Shown: positions 38,376-47,351, counted from the stretch's first letter. The stretch: 64,000 nt of DNA from a bacterium (GCA_030427205.1 JAUHXC010000044.1:23128-87127), one strand, 5' to 3'. The notes: a model not told the origin generated them from the letters alone. Translations and numbers: made by a program.

Positions 38376-38885
38376 GCCGGGGGACTACGGGACGAGGGTC
38401 GTCGTCTGTCCGCAGGCGCATGTTTTTGGGGAGGCAGGGCGCCGCTCATTGAGATAGCCGAGGCTGTGGGCATGTGGGCAGCCCGCGGGGTTGTCCGAAG
38501 CCTGTGGGCAGACCAAAACGCTGTCCACAGGGTGGCATGTCGACGGCCCGCGAATCTTCCACGGGCTCGCGCAGGCCGGGTCGGGCACCCCTCACGCCGG
38601 AAGCTCATGCCTTCAGGGGCGCCGCCTGCGCGGCCGGGTTCGGGCGGGCCGCGCGGATACGATGGCCGAGCGCGCGGCGCCGCGCAGGCCCCACAGATGG
38701 ACGGGGCCATGCCGCCTCTTCGGCCTGGTGGGTCATTCGGCGGTGAATGGCTTCATGCCCGACCGCCCCGGGTCCGCCGGACGGTCCACGGCTGCCGCCG
38801 CCGACGGCACACCGAGCGCTGCCTCGGGTGACGTCCCGGCGGCGCCGGTTGATCCCGTCGGCGGTTGTTGGCACAACTGCGGGCC
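38376..38885. other. 510-base gap between rpn and the sigma54 activator
   Basis: This divergent intergenic region supports no gene; frames open here have implausible composition. It holds TGTGGGCA three times (38465, 38473, 38503) plus TGTCCACA (38522-38529) and TGTCCGCA (38407-38414). CCTGTGG and CCACAGG form an inverted repeat around 38502-38530. Such a cluster may be a regulator site serving one or both flanking genes. Confidence 0.4.
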
Positions 38886-40529
38886 ATGTCCGATACCCCC
38901 CAACGCGACGCCCCCCAGCGCGACGCCCCCCAGCGCGACCCTGCCCGACCCGGCGCCTCCGACACCCCCGACCCGACCGAGCGCCCGCCCGGCCGCGACC
39001 GCCGGCACGCCGAGACCCGGCTGCTGTATCGCATCACCAAGGCGCTCAACGATCAGACGGTGCGCTTCGAAGACGCGCTGCACGCGACCGTCGAGCACCT
39101 CGCCGACTATGGCTACCGCCGCTGTGCCATCTCGCTGCGTGATCCGGCCACCGGCGAGGTGCGCATGGAGGTCTCGCGCGGGCTGTCGCTGGCCGAGCGG
39201 CAGCGGGGGCGGTTCCGGCCGGGGGAAGGCATCATCGGCCGGGTCTTCGACTCGGGCGAGGCCGAGGTGCTGCCCGACCTGGAGGCCGATCCGCGGTTTC
39301 TCGATCGCACGCGGGCCCGGGGGCGCGTCGACGCGGGCAAGCTGGCCTATATCTGCGTGCCCATCCCATCGCTGCGCCGGGAGCTCTTGGGGACCCTCAG
39401 CGGCGACGTGCCCGATGGCACCAGTGATGACCTGCAATGGGATCGCCGGCTGTTGACGGTGGTGGCGACGCTCATCGGCGAGGCGGTGCGCCAGTGGCGC
39501 GACGAGCGGGAGGAAGAAGAGGCCCGGGACGTCGAGGCCGAGGTGCCGCTGCCGCCGCTGCCGCCGCTGACCCGGGCGCTGGTGGGCAGCAGCCGGGCGA
39601 TGGAGGAGGTCAAGGCCCATATCCGCCAGGTGGCGCGGGCCGACGTGACGGTGCTCGTGCGCGGCGAGAGCGGCACCGGCAAGGAGATCGTGGCCCGGGC
39701 GATCCACGACGCGAGCCTGCGGGCCGGCGGGCCGTTCGTGAGCGTCAACTGCGGCGCCCTGCCCGAGCATCTCATCGAGAGCGAGCTGTTCGGCCATACC
39801 CGCGGAGCCTTCACCGGGGCCCACACCGCGCGCGCCGGGCGCTTCGAGACGGCCAACGGCGGCACCCTCTTTCTCGACGAGATCGGCGATCTGGCGCTGC
39901 AGCTGCAGGTGCGGCTCTTGCGGGTCTTGCAGGAGGGCGAGCTGTATCGGGTCGGCGAGGACGCGCCGCGGCGGGTTGACGTGCGGGTCATCGCGGCGAC
40001 CCATCGCGACCTCGAGGCGCTGATGGCTCAGGGGCGCTTCCGCGAAGACCTGTACTATCGGCTCAATGTCTTCCCGGTGTATGTGCCGCCGCTGCGTGAG
40101 CGCAAGAGCGATGTGACGGTGCTGGCCGATCACTTCGTCGAGCGTCACGCGCGCGCGCAGGGCTCGACGGTCAATCGCATCAGCACGCCGGCGATCGATC
40201 TGATGACCAGCTATCACTGGCCGGGCAATGTGCGCGAGCTGGAGAACTGCATCGAGCGGGCGGTGCTGCTGACCCGCGACGGGGTCATCCGCGAGCATCA
40301 CCTGCCGCCGACGCTGCAGACGGGCAACTCGTCGGGCACGACGCGCACCGGCTCGCTCGAGGCGATGATGATGGCCCACGAGCGGGAGATCCTCGTCGAG
40401 GCGATGAAGAACGCCGAGGGCAATATGAGCGAGGCGGCGCGCATGCTGGAGACGACGCCGCGCATCCTGGCCTATCGGCTCAAGAAGCACGGGCTGCACG
40501 CCCGGCTGGCGGTGCGCCGCAAGCGCTGA
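38886..40529 (+). CDS. GAF-AAA+-Fis sigma54-dependent transcription activator
   Basis: A 547-residue NifA-like enhancer-binding protein. After a variable N-terminus comes a GAF sensor domain (about 45-200, with EGIIGRVFDSGEAEVLPDLEADPRF), then the AAA+ domain (about 230-465). The latter shows GESGTGKE Walker A, the GAFTGA loop that contacts sigma54, and GGTLFLDEIGDL Walker B. A C-terminal Fis-type helix-turn-helix follows (MSEAARMLETTPRILAYRLKKHGL). It activates sigma54 promoters in response to whatever the GAF binds. I use ATG 38886, seven codons inside the open frame. It lies 122 bases upstream of the SAVED-TIR gene on the same strand, so it could control it; no good -24/-12 site was found there. 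Confidence 0.93.
   Translation: MSDTPQRDAPQRDAPQRDPARPGASDTPDPTERPPGRDRRHAETRLLYRITKALNDQTVRFEDALHATVEHLADYGYRRCAISLRDPATGEVRMEVSRGLSLAERQRGRFRPGEGIIGRVFDSGEAEVLPDLEADPRFLDRTRARGRVDAGKLAYICVPIPSLRRELLGTLSGDVPDGTSDDLQWDRRLLTVVATLIGEAVRQWRDEREEEEARDVEAEVPLPPLPPLTRALVGSSRAMEEVKAHIRQVARADVTVLVRGESGTGKEIVARAIHDASLRAGGPFVSVNCGALPEHLIESELFGHTRGAFTGAHTARAGRFETANGGTLFLDEIGDLALQLQVRLLRVLQEGELYRVGEDAPRRVDVRVIAATHRDLEALMAQGRFREDLYYRLNVFPVYVPPLRERKSDVTVLADHFVERHARAQGSTVNRISTPAIDLMTSYHWPGNVRELENCIERAVLLTRDGVIREHHLPPTLQTGNSSGTTRTGSLEAMMMAHEREILVEAMKNAEGNMSEAARMLETTPRILAYRLKKHGLHARLAVRRKR
38901..38939 (+). repeat. 15-base tandem repeat in the activator's N-terminus
   Basis: CARCGCGACGCCCCC occurs as two full units (38901-38915, 38916-38930) and a partial third, encoding QRDAP repeats directly after the start codon. 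The unit is a multiple of three, so copy-number change would only lengthen or shorten the N-terminus. Confidence 0.6.
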
Positions 40530-40618
40530 AGGCGGCGCCCGGGCTGGCTCGTATTACACCGCCATGACACCGCCACCCTGTGGCCCCTTGGGGTCTTTCG
40601 GTCGGTGCGCGTCGTGCC

Positions 40619-40624
40619 TATGAT
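40619..40624 (+). promoter_or_regulatory. Possible -10 box of the SAVED-TIR gene
   Basis: TATGAT, 5/6 to the sigma70 consensus, lies 28 bases before the ATG at 40652; the -35 region at 17 bases is poor (TTTCGG). A GG-N10-GC pair at about 40602-40615 was also checked as a sigma54 site but matches badly. This is a weak call. Confidence 0.25.
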
Positions 40625-40651
40625 GCGGCGGCTCGATCCCAGGAGGCCGCA

Positions 40652-42385
40652 ATGGCGTTGAGAGAGACGGACGACATCGTGCAGCGGGCGCTGACGCTGG
40701 GTCTGGTGGGCCCAGAGAAGCGACGCCTGCTGCTCGAAGGCCTGCCGATGGGCTTCGTCTACAGCCTGCCGACGGTGAGCCGGCCGATCGATCAGCTGCG
40801 CTTCGACCTGATGGAGCTGGGGCGGACACCGCGCTTGATCGGGCTGGCCGGTCCGCCGCTGGCGGTCTGGCTGCGCAACGCGGCGACGATCGCCCAGGAT
40901 CTGGCCCGCGGCGACGACGCGATGTTCTTCGCGCAGAAGGCATCGGCCCTGGACGGGAAGCCGCTGGAGCTCGACGTGTCGCCGGGGCCCAGCGCTTCGC
41001 CCGGTGGACGCGGCCCCGATCAGACGGGCGGGAGTCACGTCGGCAGCGTATCGAACGGCAGCGCCGGCATCGTGCACGGCAATGTGACCTTCAATAACTA
41101 CGGCGACCGCGGCCCGGCGGCCACGCCCGCGGGAGAGAGCGCCCCGCGACCCGCGGCGCCGAAGGCACCGACGCCGCTGACCGAGCGCGAGCTCATCGTG
41201 CTGGCGGTCGGCGTGCCCGAGCCCGACGCGCGCGAGGCGGTGGGCGCGGGCGTGAAAATCCGTAAGGTCGTGCTGGTCGACGCGCCGGTGCGCACCTGGA
41301 CGCACCCGCCGACCCACGAAGCCTGGGGGCACATCTCGCGCCAGATCGAAGGCCGCCTCGGCGAGTGGCTCGATCCGGCCGCGCCGGCGGACATCGCGCT
41401 GGTCGGGGAGCTGCCGGCGGCGATGTCGGCGTGGTTCGTACACACCGTGCGCCAGCGCAACGCCGGGCTGACGGCGTTCGTGGCCGATCCGCCGTGGTAC
41501 TCACCGAAGAATCGCTGGCACTTTCCGCGCCCGGCGCCCGGCACGCAGTCGGCGGTCGACGTGAAGCTCGACGGCCCGACCGACGCCGTGCGAGCGCTGG
41601 CGGTCTACGTCGACCTCTCGGGCCGGCGGCGCAAACCGGCCGCGGCCGGCTGCAAGACCACCGCGGTGATCACGGCCCATGACAGCGGCTGGCGCCACGG
41701 CGAGGTGCGGCCGGCGGCGCTGGCCCGGGCCCTGATCGACGCCTTGGGCGACCTGCAGCGGCGCTTCGCCGACGCCACCTGGCATGTCTTCTACGAGGGG
41801 CCGCCGTCGCTGTGGTGCGCCGCCGTGGCCCAGGCGCTGCGCGACGCGCAGCCGATGACGATCTACGCCGCCGATGGCGAGCGCGCGGAGCACGCCGCCC
41901 TGACCCTGCCCCACGGGATCTGGCAGACGGAGGAGGCCAACCCGGACGAGACGACGGATTTCGACGCGTTCATCGCCTACCCGGTCGACGCGCGTGATCT
42001 GGCCCACTCGCTCTACACCCGCCTCGCTGCGGACGGGCGCAGCGTCTTCCTCGACGAGGTGAGCCTCGAATGGGGCGACGCACGCAACCAGGTCATCGAC
42101 GCGGCTCTGCAGTCGGCGCGGACCATCATCGTCATGATCACCCCGGACACCGACCGCGACTGGTACGAGCTCGAGACCGTCAGGACCGCGATCGATCTGG
42201 CCATGGGCGCCGGGGCCGAGCTGCGGATCGTGCCCCTGCTGGTCGGTGATGTCGCCTTCGGGTCGATCCCGTTCGGCCTGCGGAGGCTGCATCCGGCCCG
42301 GCTGAAGAAGCAGCAGCTGGAAGACAAAGTGGTCAGCAGCCTGATCAAGCTGATCGAAAAGAGTCGGGCGGACGCCACCGACTGA
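40652..42385 (+). CDS. EAD-like / SAVED-like / TIR immune effector-type protein
   Basis: I start it at ATG 40652, behind a perfect AGGAGG. The 577-residue product has three parts. Residues about 1-95: a helical domain (LLLEGLPMGFVYSLP, PIDQLRFDLMELGRTP, PPLAVWLRNA) resembling effector-associated (EAD-type) recruitment domains. Residues 105-175: a Gly/Pro linker with SNGSAGIVHGNVTFNNYG, a pattern common in such linkers. Residues about 180-425: a SAVED-like, CARF-related region with LAVYVDLSG, AVITAHDSGWRHG and WHVFYEGPPSLWCAAVAQAL. Residues about 435-560: a TIR domain with DFDAFIAYP, GRSVFLDE and DWYELETV, where Glu 508 matches the catalytic Glu of SARM1-type NADases. SAVED domains sense cyclic oligonucleotides in CBASS; TIR domains cleave NAD+. 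Known effectors are TIR-SAVED, so this order is reversed. No nucleotidyltransferase is adjacent. Confidence 0.8.
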   Translation: MALRETDDIVQRALTLGLVGPEKRRLLLEGLPMGFVYSLPTVSRPIDQLRFDLMELGRTPRLIGLAGPPLAVWLRNAATIAQDLARGDDAMFFAQKASALDGKPLELDVSPGPSASPGGRGPDQTGGSHVGSVSNGSAGIVHGNVTFNNYGDRGPAATPAGESAPRPAAPKAPTPLTERELIVLAVGVPEPDAREAVGAGVKIRKVVLVDAPVRTWTHPPTHEAWGHISRQIEGRLGEWLDPAAPADIALVGELPAAMSAWFVHTVRQRNAGLTAFVADPPWYSPKNRWHFPRPAPGTQSAVDVKLDGPTDAVRALAVYVDLSGRRRKPAAAGCKTTAVITAHDSGWRHGEVRPAALARALIDALGDLQRRFADATWHVFYEGPPSLWCAAVAQALRDAQPMTIYAADGERAEHAALTLPHGIWQTEEANPDETTDFDAFIAYPVDARDLAHSLYTRLAADGRSVFLDEVSLEWGDARNQVIDAALQSARTIIVMITPDTDRDWYELETVRTAIDLAMGAGAELRIVPLLVGDVAFGSIPFGLRRLHPARLKKQQLEDKVVSSLIKLIEKSRADATD

Positions 42386-42402
42386 ATCGGGCGACGGCGC
42401 GC

Positions 42403-45129
42403 TCACGGCGACGCCTCCTCGCCCTCCTGCTCCGCGGCGGGCTTCTCCGGGCGTCCGAACGTCGTCTGCCAGAACAGCCCCAGGCTGCCCTCCCCCGCGT
42501 CGCCGGCCACCGTATCGACCGTCCAGCGGGGCGAGAGCCGGTACTCGACCCGGGCCTCTTTCTCGTTGGCGTCGGGCGGCGCGTCGTGGTGATAGACCGT
42601 CTCGACGTAGAGCCGGCGGTTGATCTGCTTGCCCACGGTGAGGATCGGGTTGGTCACCGACGCCCCGAACTTCAGCCCGAGCTTGTCGACGCCGAGCCGA
42701 TCGTAGAGCTGACGGGCGAGCGAGGGGTTGTGGAAGCGGTCGATGAGCTTGGCCGCCTGCCGACGCACCTCGCCGTTGCGCTCGTCGATGGCGTCGACCC
42801 GGCCGGTGATCAGCAGCGTGAGGATCTGGTACTCGGGCAGCGGCGGATCGCTCTCGAGGATGAGCGACGGGCGCCGGCTGGGGCCGACGATGCGCACCTT
42901 GACGTCGGTCTCGACCACCCGCCCGGCGGCGCGCACGTCGATGGTCGGGTCGAGCGGGTCGGCGGCGGGCGCGGTGTCGACCTCGGCGAGGTGGGCCTGC
43001 CCGATGGCGACGGCCACCGCGCGCTGCGGGTCGATGGTGCCCGGCTCGATGGAGAAGCGGCCGCCGGTCAGTTCGAAGGGGTTGTCGAAGAGCCGGAAGC
43101 GCCCGCCGCGGGTCTCGATGCCGCCGTCGACGGTGAAGTCGTCGCCCCGGCGGCGCACGGTCACCGCCCCGCCGAACTCGAGCGCGGTGTCATCCCCTTC
43201 GACGCGCCCGCCGGGCAGGTGCAGGGTGAGGTCGAGATCGCCGTCGCCGGCGAGCCAGGCGTCGGCCCGGCGCAGGGTGCCCTGGCTGCGGCGGCGCACG
43301 GCGCCGTTGCGGGCGATGGGGCGGGCGTCGGCGAGGCGGAAGCCGGTCAGCCGCAGATCGACGGCCTCGACGCGGATGTCGGCGGTGGTCTGCGCGGGCT
43401 CGGCGACCGCGTCGAGGCGCACGCCGGCGTCGAGCAGCCCTGCCGGCAGACCGGGGCGCACCAGCGGGATGTCGTCGAGCGCGAGGCGGCCCTCGGCGGT
43501 GACGCGCCAGGCGCTCCAGAGCGGGCCGGCGTGCGCGGCCGGGGTGATCGTCCAGCGGGCGACGCCGCCGCCGTCGAGGCGCCCGCGGCCGCTGCGCGCG
43601 GCGAGCGTCTCGACGGTGGCGTGGTCCCCGGCGAAGCGCAGCGCGAGGTCGAGGTCGAACAAGCGGGCGTTGGCGGCGACGACGGTGAGCGCGCCGTCGG
43701 TGATGCCGACCGCGCCGTCGAGCCGCGGCTGTCCCAGGGTGCCGCTGGCGGTGATCTGCCCCGACAACGCGCCGCGCGGCGCGACGACGGCGGCGGGCAG
43801 GTAGGGCATGAGCGTGGCCAACGGCAGGGCGAGGTCGAGCGTGCCGCCCAGCGGCACCGCCGCCGGATCGGCGTCCGCGCGGCGCAGCGGGACCAACGGG
43901 GCGGGCGTCGACATCACCAGCGCGAGCAGCGGGGCGTCGGCCTCGCCGATGCGCGCGCGCAGGTCCTGCGCCTGCGGGCCGACGCGCAGTTCGAGGTCGA
44001 GGGGGCGCTCGGCCTCGCCGTCGCGCAGGGTGCCCCGGGCCGTCGCGCGGGCGTCGAGCGTATCGAGCGAACCATAGAGCGACGCGGCGATGTCGACCTC
44101 GAAGTCGGCGGCGGGGTGGAAGCGGCTGACGGCGAGCAGCGCCTGGGGGGTGATGCCCGTCGCGGCGAGGTCGACGGTCATCGGCGCCCTATCGCGCCAG
44201 CTCAGATCGAGCCGCTCGGGCGCGAACGTCGTCGGCACGCGGGCGTGCAGCCGTACGCGGCCCCCGGCGGGCGCGGCGTGGGCCGTGATGCGGGTGGCCT
44301 CCTCGCCGATGTAGACCCGGGCGCGGGCCGGTCCGAGGGCGCCGCCGCGCCAGGCGCCGTCGACCAGCTCGACCTCGGCCCGCAGGCCGGCGGCGTCGAG
44401 GGAGAGCGTGCCGGTGGCCCGGCCGGCGAGGGCCGCGTCGGGCCAGAGGTCGGTGAGACGCTCGAGGTCGAGGGCTTCGAACCGCAGCCGCACGACCGGC
44501 GCCTCGGCCCAGTCGGCGGCGATCTCCTGCAGCGTATCGAGCGCCGAGGGGGCCTCGTCGGATGCCGCCTCGCCCTCGCTCTCGGTCTGGGTCTCGGCCT
44601 CGGTCTCGGGCGGGCCGGGCTGGCCGGCCGGCGCCGCCGTGGCCCAGGGCGCCAGCGCCGCTTCGATCAGCCCGATGCCCGGCGAGAGCCGCTCGGGCAG
44701 GGCGACGTCGGCCCACAGCCGCCCGGCGGGGCCGTCGAGAGAGACCCGCCCGCGCACGCCGTCGCCGTCCAGCGGCACGAAGACGCGGGCGCGGAAACGA
44801 CCGACGGGCTGGCCGCCGATCTCGACGGCCGGCGCGTCGACCACCAGCGCCAGCCCGAACCGCGGCAGCGGACCCGAGACCCGCAGCTGCACCCGGGCCT
44901 CGCCGGCGAGCGGCAGGTTCGCGACGGCGCCGAGGCGATCGAGGGGCACCGTCGCGCTCGCGGCGAACCACGGCGCCGGCGCCGGGATCGGGGCCGGCGC
45001 CGTGGCCGGCGGCGGCGGCGGGGCAAACGGCAGCCGGGCGGCGGCGGGCGCGGCGCAGATCGCCATGAGGCCCACGAGAGCCGCTGCGAGGGACGGGGCA
45101 ATGCAGCGTCGCCGTATGAGTCGCCGCAT
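42403..45129 (-). CDS. tamB: TamB-like envelope transport protein
   Basis: TamB (DUF490/AsmA-like) is an inner-membrane-anchored, long beta-taco protein that spans the periplasm and works with TamA in outer-membrane assembly or lipid transport. The 908-residue product begins with a hydrophobic signal anchor (SLAAALVGLMAICAAPAAA) and is rich in amphipathic beta-strands. It ends in the conserved DUF490 block: PPLPEYQILTLLITGRVD, KLIDRFHNPSLARQLYDRLGVDKLGLKFG, NRRLYVETVYHHDAPP, EYRLSPRWTVDTVAGDAGEGSLGLFW. It is shorter than E. coli TamB (about 1,260). Its ATG overlaps the stop of the upstream Omp85 gene as TGATG, indicating coupled translation. Confidence 0.9.
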   Translation of the reverse strand: MRRLIRRRCIAPSLAAALVGLMAICAAPAAARLPFAPPPPPATAPAPIPAPAPWFAASATVPLDRLGAVANLPLAGEARVQLRVSGPLPRFGLALVVDAPAVEIGGQPVGRFRARVFVPLDGDGVRGRVSLDGPAGRLWADVALPERLSPGIGLIEAALAPWATAAPAGQPGPPETEAETQTESEGEAASDEAPSALDTLQEIAADWAEAPVVRLRFEALDLERLTDLWPDAALAGRATGTLSLDAAGLRAEVELVDGAWRGGALGPARARVYIGEEATRITAHAAPAGGRVRLHARVPTTFAPERLDLSWRDRAPMTVDLAATGITPQALLAVSRFHPAADFEVDIAASLYGSLDTLDARATARGTLRDGEAERPLDLELRVGPQAQDLRARIGEADAPLLALVMSTPAPLVPLRRADADPAAVPLGGTLDLALPLATLMPYLPAAVVAPRGALSGQITASGTLGQPRLDGAVGITDGALTVVAANARLFDLDLALRFAGDHATVETLAARSGRGRLDGGGVARWTITPAAHAGPLWSAWRVTAEGRLALDDIPLVRPGLPAGLLDAGVRLDAVAEPAQTTADIRVEAVDLRLTGFRLADARPIARNGAVRRRSQGTLRRADAWLAGDGDLDLTLHLPGGRVEGDDTALEFGGAVTVRRRGDDFTVDGGIETRGGRFRLFDNPFELTGGRFSIEPGTIDPQRAVAVAIGQAHLAEVDTAPAADPLDPTIDVRAAGRVVETDVKVRIVGPSRRPSLILESDPPLPEYQILTLLITGRVDAIDERNGEVRRQAAKLIDRFHNPSLARQLYDRLGVDKLGLKFGASVTNPILTVGKQINRRLYVETVYHHDAPPDANEKEARVEYRLSPRWTVDTVAGDAGEGSLGLFWQTTFGRPEKPAAEQEGEEASP

Positions 45130-47150
45130 CAGAAGGTCTCCCCCAGGCCGAAGTAGAAGGCGAACGGCGGCTCGTCGTAGAGGCCCGGGTCATTGAGCCG
45201 GAAGCCGGCGTCGAGCCGGAAGAGGCCGACGGGGCTGTCGTAGCGCAAGCCGGGTCCGGCGCTGTAGTTCCACTCGTCGACCGTCCAGGTATTCTCGCCG
45301 GCCTGCACGTCGCCCACGTCGAAGAAGCCCACCAGCGAGACGCCGGCGAAGAGCGCCAGCCGCAGCTCGAGGTTGCCCTGCAGCATGCTGAAGCCGCCGA
45401 TGGGCACCGGCTTGCAGTCTTCGGCGCCGGGCTCGCCCGCGGCGGGGCACTCGGCCCGGGGCGAGAGCCGGCGGGCGCCCCAGCCGCGCACCGTCGTCGG
45501 GCCGCCGAGGTAGAACCGGCGCGAGACCGGCGCGTCGGGGCGCTCGCCATAGGGCACGATGCCGCCGCCGCCGAAGCGGGCGGCGGTCTGCAGCCGGGCG
45601 AAGGGGCGCCAATAGCCACGCCACTCTGCCGTCCACTTATGGAAGTCGAAGTCGCCCTGCAGCGGGCCGCCGGCCAGCGTGTATTGCAGCGTGATCGCCG
45701 CGCCGTCCGCCGGCTGGTGCACGTCGTCGAGCCAGTAGAGGTCGACCCGCAGCGCGCCCTCGCTGAGCAGGTACGGGTCGCGGAAGTCGAAGGCGCCGAG
45801 CTGGGTCGTGGCGGGGTCGAAGCCGGCGTCGGTCTCGAGGAAGTCGAAGTAGCGCACGGTGTGGCTCAGCTCGGCCCGCACCCGCCGGCCGAGCCAGCGG
45901 GCGACCGAGAGCCGGTTGCGCGGCTCCTGGAAGGTATAGCCCTGGCGGATGTCGAGGGCGTAGGCCGGGGCGAGCGCCCACAAGAGCTCGTCTTCGAGCA
46001 GCCCCTTCTTGGTGAACGTAGGCTCGACGGCGACCGCCGGGCCGTGGGCGTCGAGGGCGAACGGGTCGGGCAGCTCGGCCCAGCCCAGCCGCACGTCGAG
46101 GTCGAGCCGATAGAGCCGGCCGCCGAGGTTGGTGTGGCTGTAGCGCGAGACGAGCGCCTGGTCCCAGCGGGCGGAGTCGAAGCCCAGCTCGAGCCCGAGG
46201 CGCAGCGCCTGTGGATCGGCCTCGGCCACCCGCACCTTCAGGCCGACGCGGCCGTCGATCACCTCGCCGAGCGGGCGCACGGCGACCCAGCGGAAGACGT
46301 CCATGCCTTTGAGCACGTCTTCGACCGAGCGCACGATCTGCGGCGAGTAGGGTTCGCCGATCGCGAAGCGCAGCTCGGCGCGCACGAGGTCTTCGGGCAC
46401 GCCGACGAGCCCGTGGATGTCGATGTGGCCGATGGTGGCCAGCGGCCCGGGGTCGATCTGCACCCGCACGTCGGCCCGGCGCGCGTCTTCGAAGACCTCG
46501 GCCCGACCGGCGACCCGGGCCAGCGGATAGCCCCAGGCCTCGAGCGCGAGCCGCAGCGTGCCCAGGGTGTCGTTGAACTGGCCCACTTCGAACGGCGCGT
46601 CGAGGCGCACCGCGGCCTTGGCTTCGATCTCGGGGCGCGCGGTCGGATCGAGCGTGGTGCCCTCGGCCCATTCGAAGCGCAGCGTGCGCACGACCGTCGG
46701 CTGGCCTTCGACGACGGTGATCGTCACGTCGACGCTGTCGTCGCCATCGGGCCGCACCTCTACGCCGGCGACCCGCGCCGCGTGGTAGCCGTGGGCGGCG
46801 TACAGCGCCTCGATGCGCCGCACGTCGACCGCCATCAGCGCCGGGTCGTAGCGGTGGTCGGTCGCGGTGGGCATCCAGCTGTGCGGGGCGACGTGCAGGT
46901 GGGCGATGAGCGCGCTGGTCGAGAAGCGCTCGACGCCGACGAAGCGGATGTCGTCGATCTCGGGGGCGTCGGGCCCGAGCACGACCCGGGCGTCGGGCGC
47001 GCCGCCGCAGCCGGCGAGCAGCGCCAGCGCGATGGATCGCAGCCCCGCCGATCGCGCCCGGCGCGCGCGGCCGTGACCGCGCGGGCGCTGGCGAGGTTGG
47101 CGCGGATCGGGCAGGCGCGGGGGCAACGGGCGCGAGGGCAACAACTCCAC
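45129..47150 (-). CDS. tamA: TamA/Omp85-family assembly protein with a lipobox
   Basis: The product has periplasmic POTRA domains (IDDIRFVGVERFSTSALIAHL, VDVTITVVEGQPTVVRTLRFEW, IGHIDIHGLVGVPEDLVRAEL) followed by a 16-strand-type barrel of the surface-antigen family. GPTTVRGWGARRLSPRAECP holds the RGW-type motif, and GLRYDSPVGLFRLDAGF ends in FAFYFGLGETF. Omp85 proteins insert barrels into the outer membrane; with TamB next door this is most likely TamA. The start is uncertain: I give GTG 47150 (673 residues), but the frame extends to a TTG at 47219 and the signal core (SIALALLAGCGG) lies well inside. The lipobox LLAGC is odd for an Omp85 protein. Confidence 0.85.
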   Translation of the reverse strand: MELLPSRPLPPRLPDPRQPRQRPRGHGRARRARSAGLRSIALALLAGCGGAPDARVVLGPDAPEIDDIRFVGVERFSTSALIAHLHVAPHSWMPTATDHRYDPALMAVDVRRIEALYAAHGYHAARVAGVEVRPDGDDSVDVTITVVEGQPTVVRTLRFEWAEGTTLDPTARPEIEAKAAVRLDAPFEVGQFNDTLGTLRLALEAWGYPLARVAGRAEVFEDARRADVRVQIDPGPLATIGHIDIHGLVGVPEDLVRAELRFAIGEPYSPQIVRSVEDVLKGMDVFRWVAVRPLGEVIDGRVGLKVRVAEADPQALRLGLELGFDSARWDQALVSRYSHTNLGGRLYRLDLDVRLGWAELPDPFALDAHGPAVAVEPTFTKKGLLEDELLWALAPAYALDIRQGYTFQEPRNRLSVARWLGRRVRAELSHTVRYFDFLETDAGFDPATTQLGAFDFRDPYLLSEGALRVDLYWLDDVHQPADGAAITLQYTLAGGPLQGDFDFHKWTAEWRGYWRPFARLQTAARFGGGGIVPYGERPDAPVSRRFYLGGPTTVRGWGARRLSPRAECPAAGEPGAEDCKPVPIGGFSMLQGNLELRLALFAGVSLVGFFDVGDVQAGENTWTVDEWNYSAGPGLRYDSPVGLFRLDAGFRLNDPGLYDEPPFAFYFGLGETF

Positions 47151-47322
47151 CGGCGAATGGTGCCCGCTCGGCAGACCCGGGGCAACCCGGGGCAGGCGCC
47201 CATGTCGCCGCCAACCCAACGCCGCTGAACCCAGCCACCGCTGAACCCAGCCGCCTCGGCGCTGACGATCGGCAAATCGCGTTCGGCCAGTGACTTTTTC
47301 CGTCCGCCGGTGATTTCGGATC

Positions 47323-47351
47323 TTGATCGTTCGGATACTCCACGTTACTTT
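47323..47351 (+). promoter_or_regulatory. Weak candidate promoter for the lipoprotein at 47468
   Basis: TTGATC (47323-47328) and TACTTT (47346-47351) are 17 bases apart in an AT-richer stretch between the divergent tamA and lipoprotein genes. Matches are 4/6 and 3/6. The rest of this roughly 300-base gap shows nothing else I can support. Confidence 0.3.

Noticed and set aside
38385..38588. 67-codon minus-strand frame just upstream of rpn
   Set aside because: Although co-oriented and close to rpn, its composition comes from repeated TGTGGGCA-type octamers; no ribosome binding site or domain.
40602..40615. Sigma54 -24/-12 site before the SAVED-TIR gene
   Set aside because: GG and GC are 10 bases apart but the flanking bases match the consensus poorly.
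37000..43000. CD-NTase partner for the SAVED-TIR protein
   Set aside because: I searched both strands near the gene for a nucleotidyltransferase GS...DxD-type motif protein and found none.
42586..45156. 856-codon plus-strand frame
   Set aside because: Antisense shadow of tamB; sequence is low-complexity Gly/Asp/Val/Arg.
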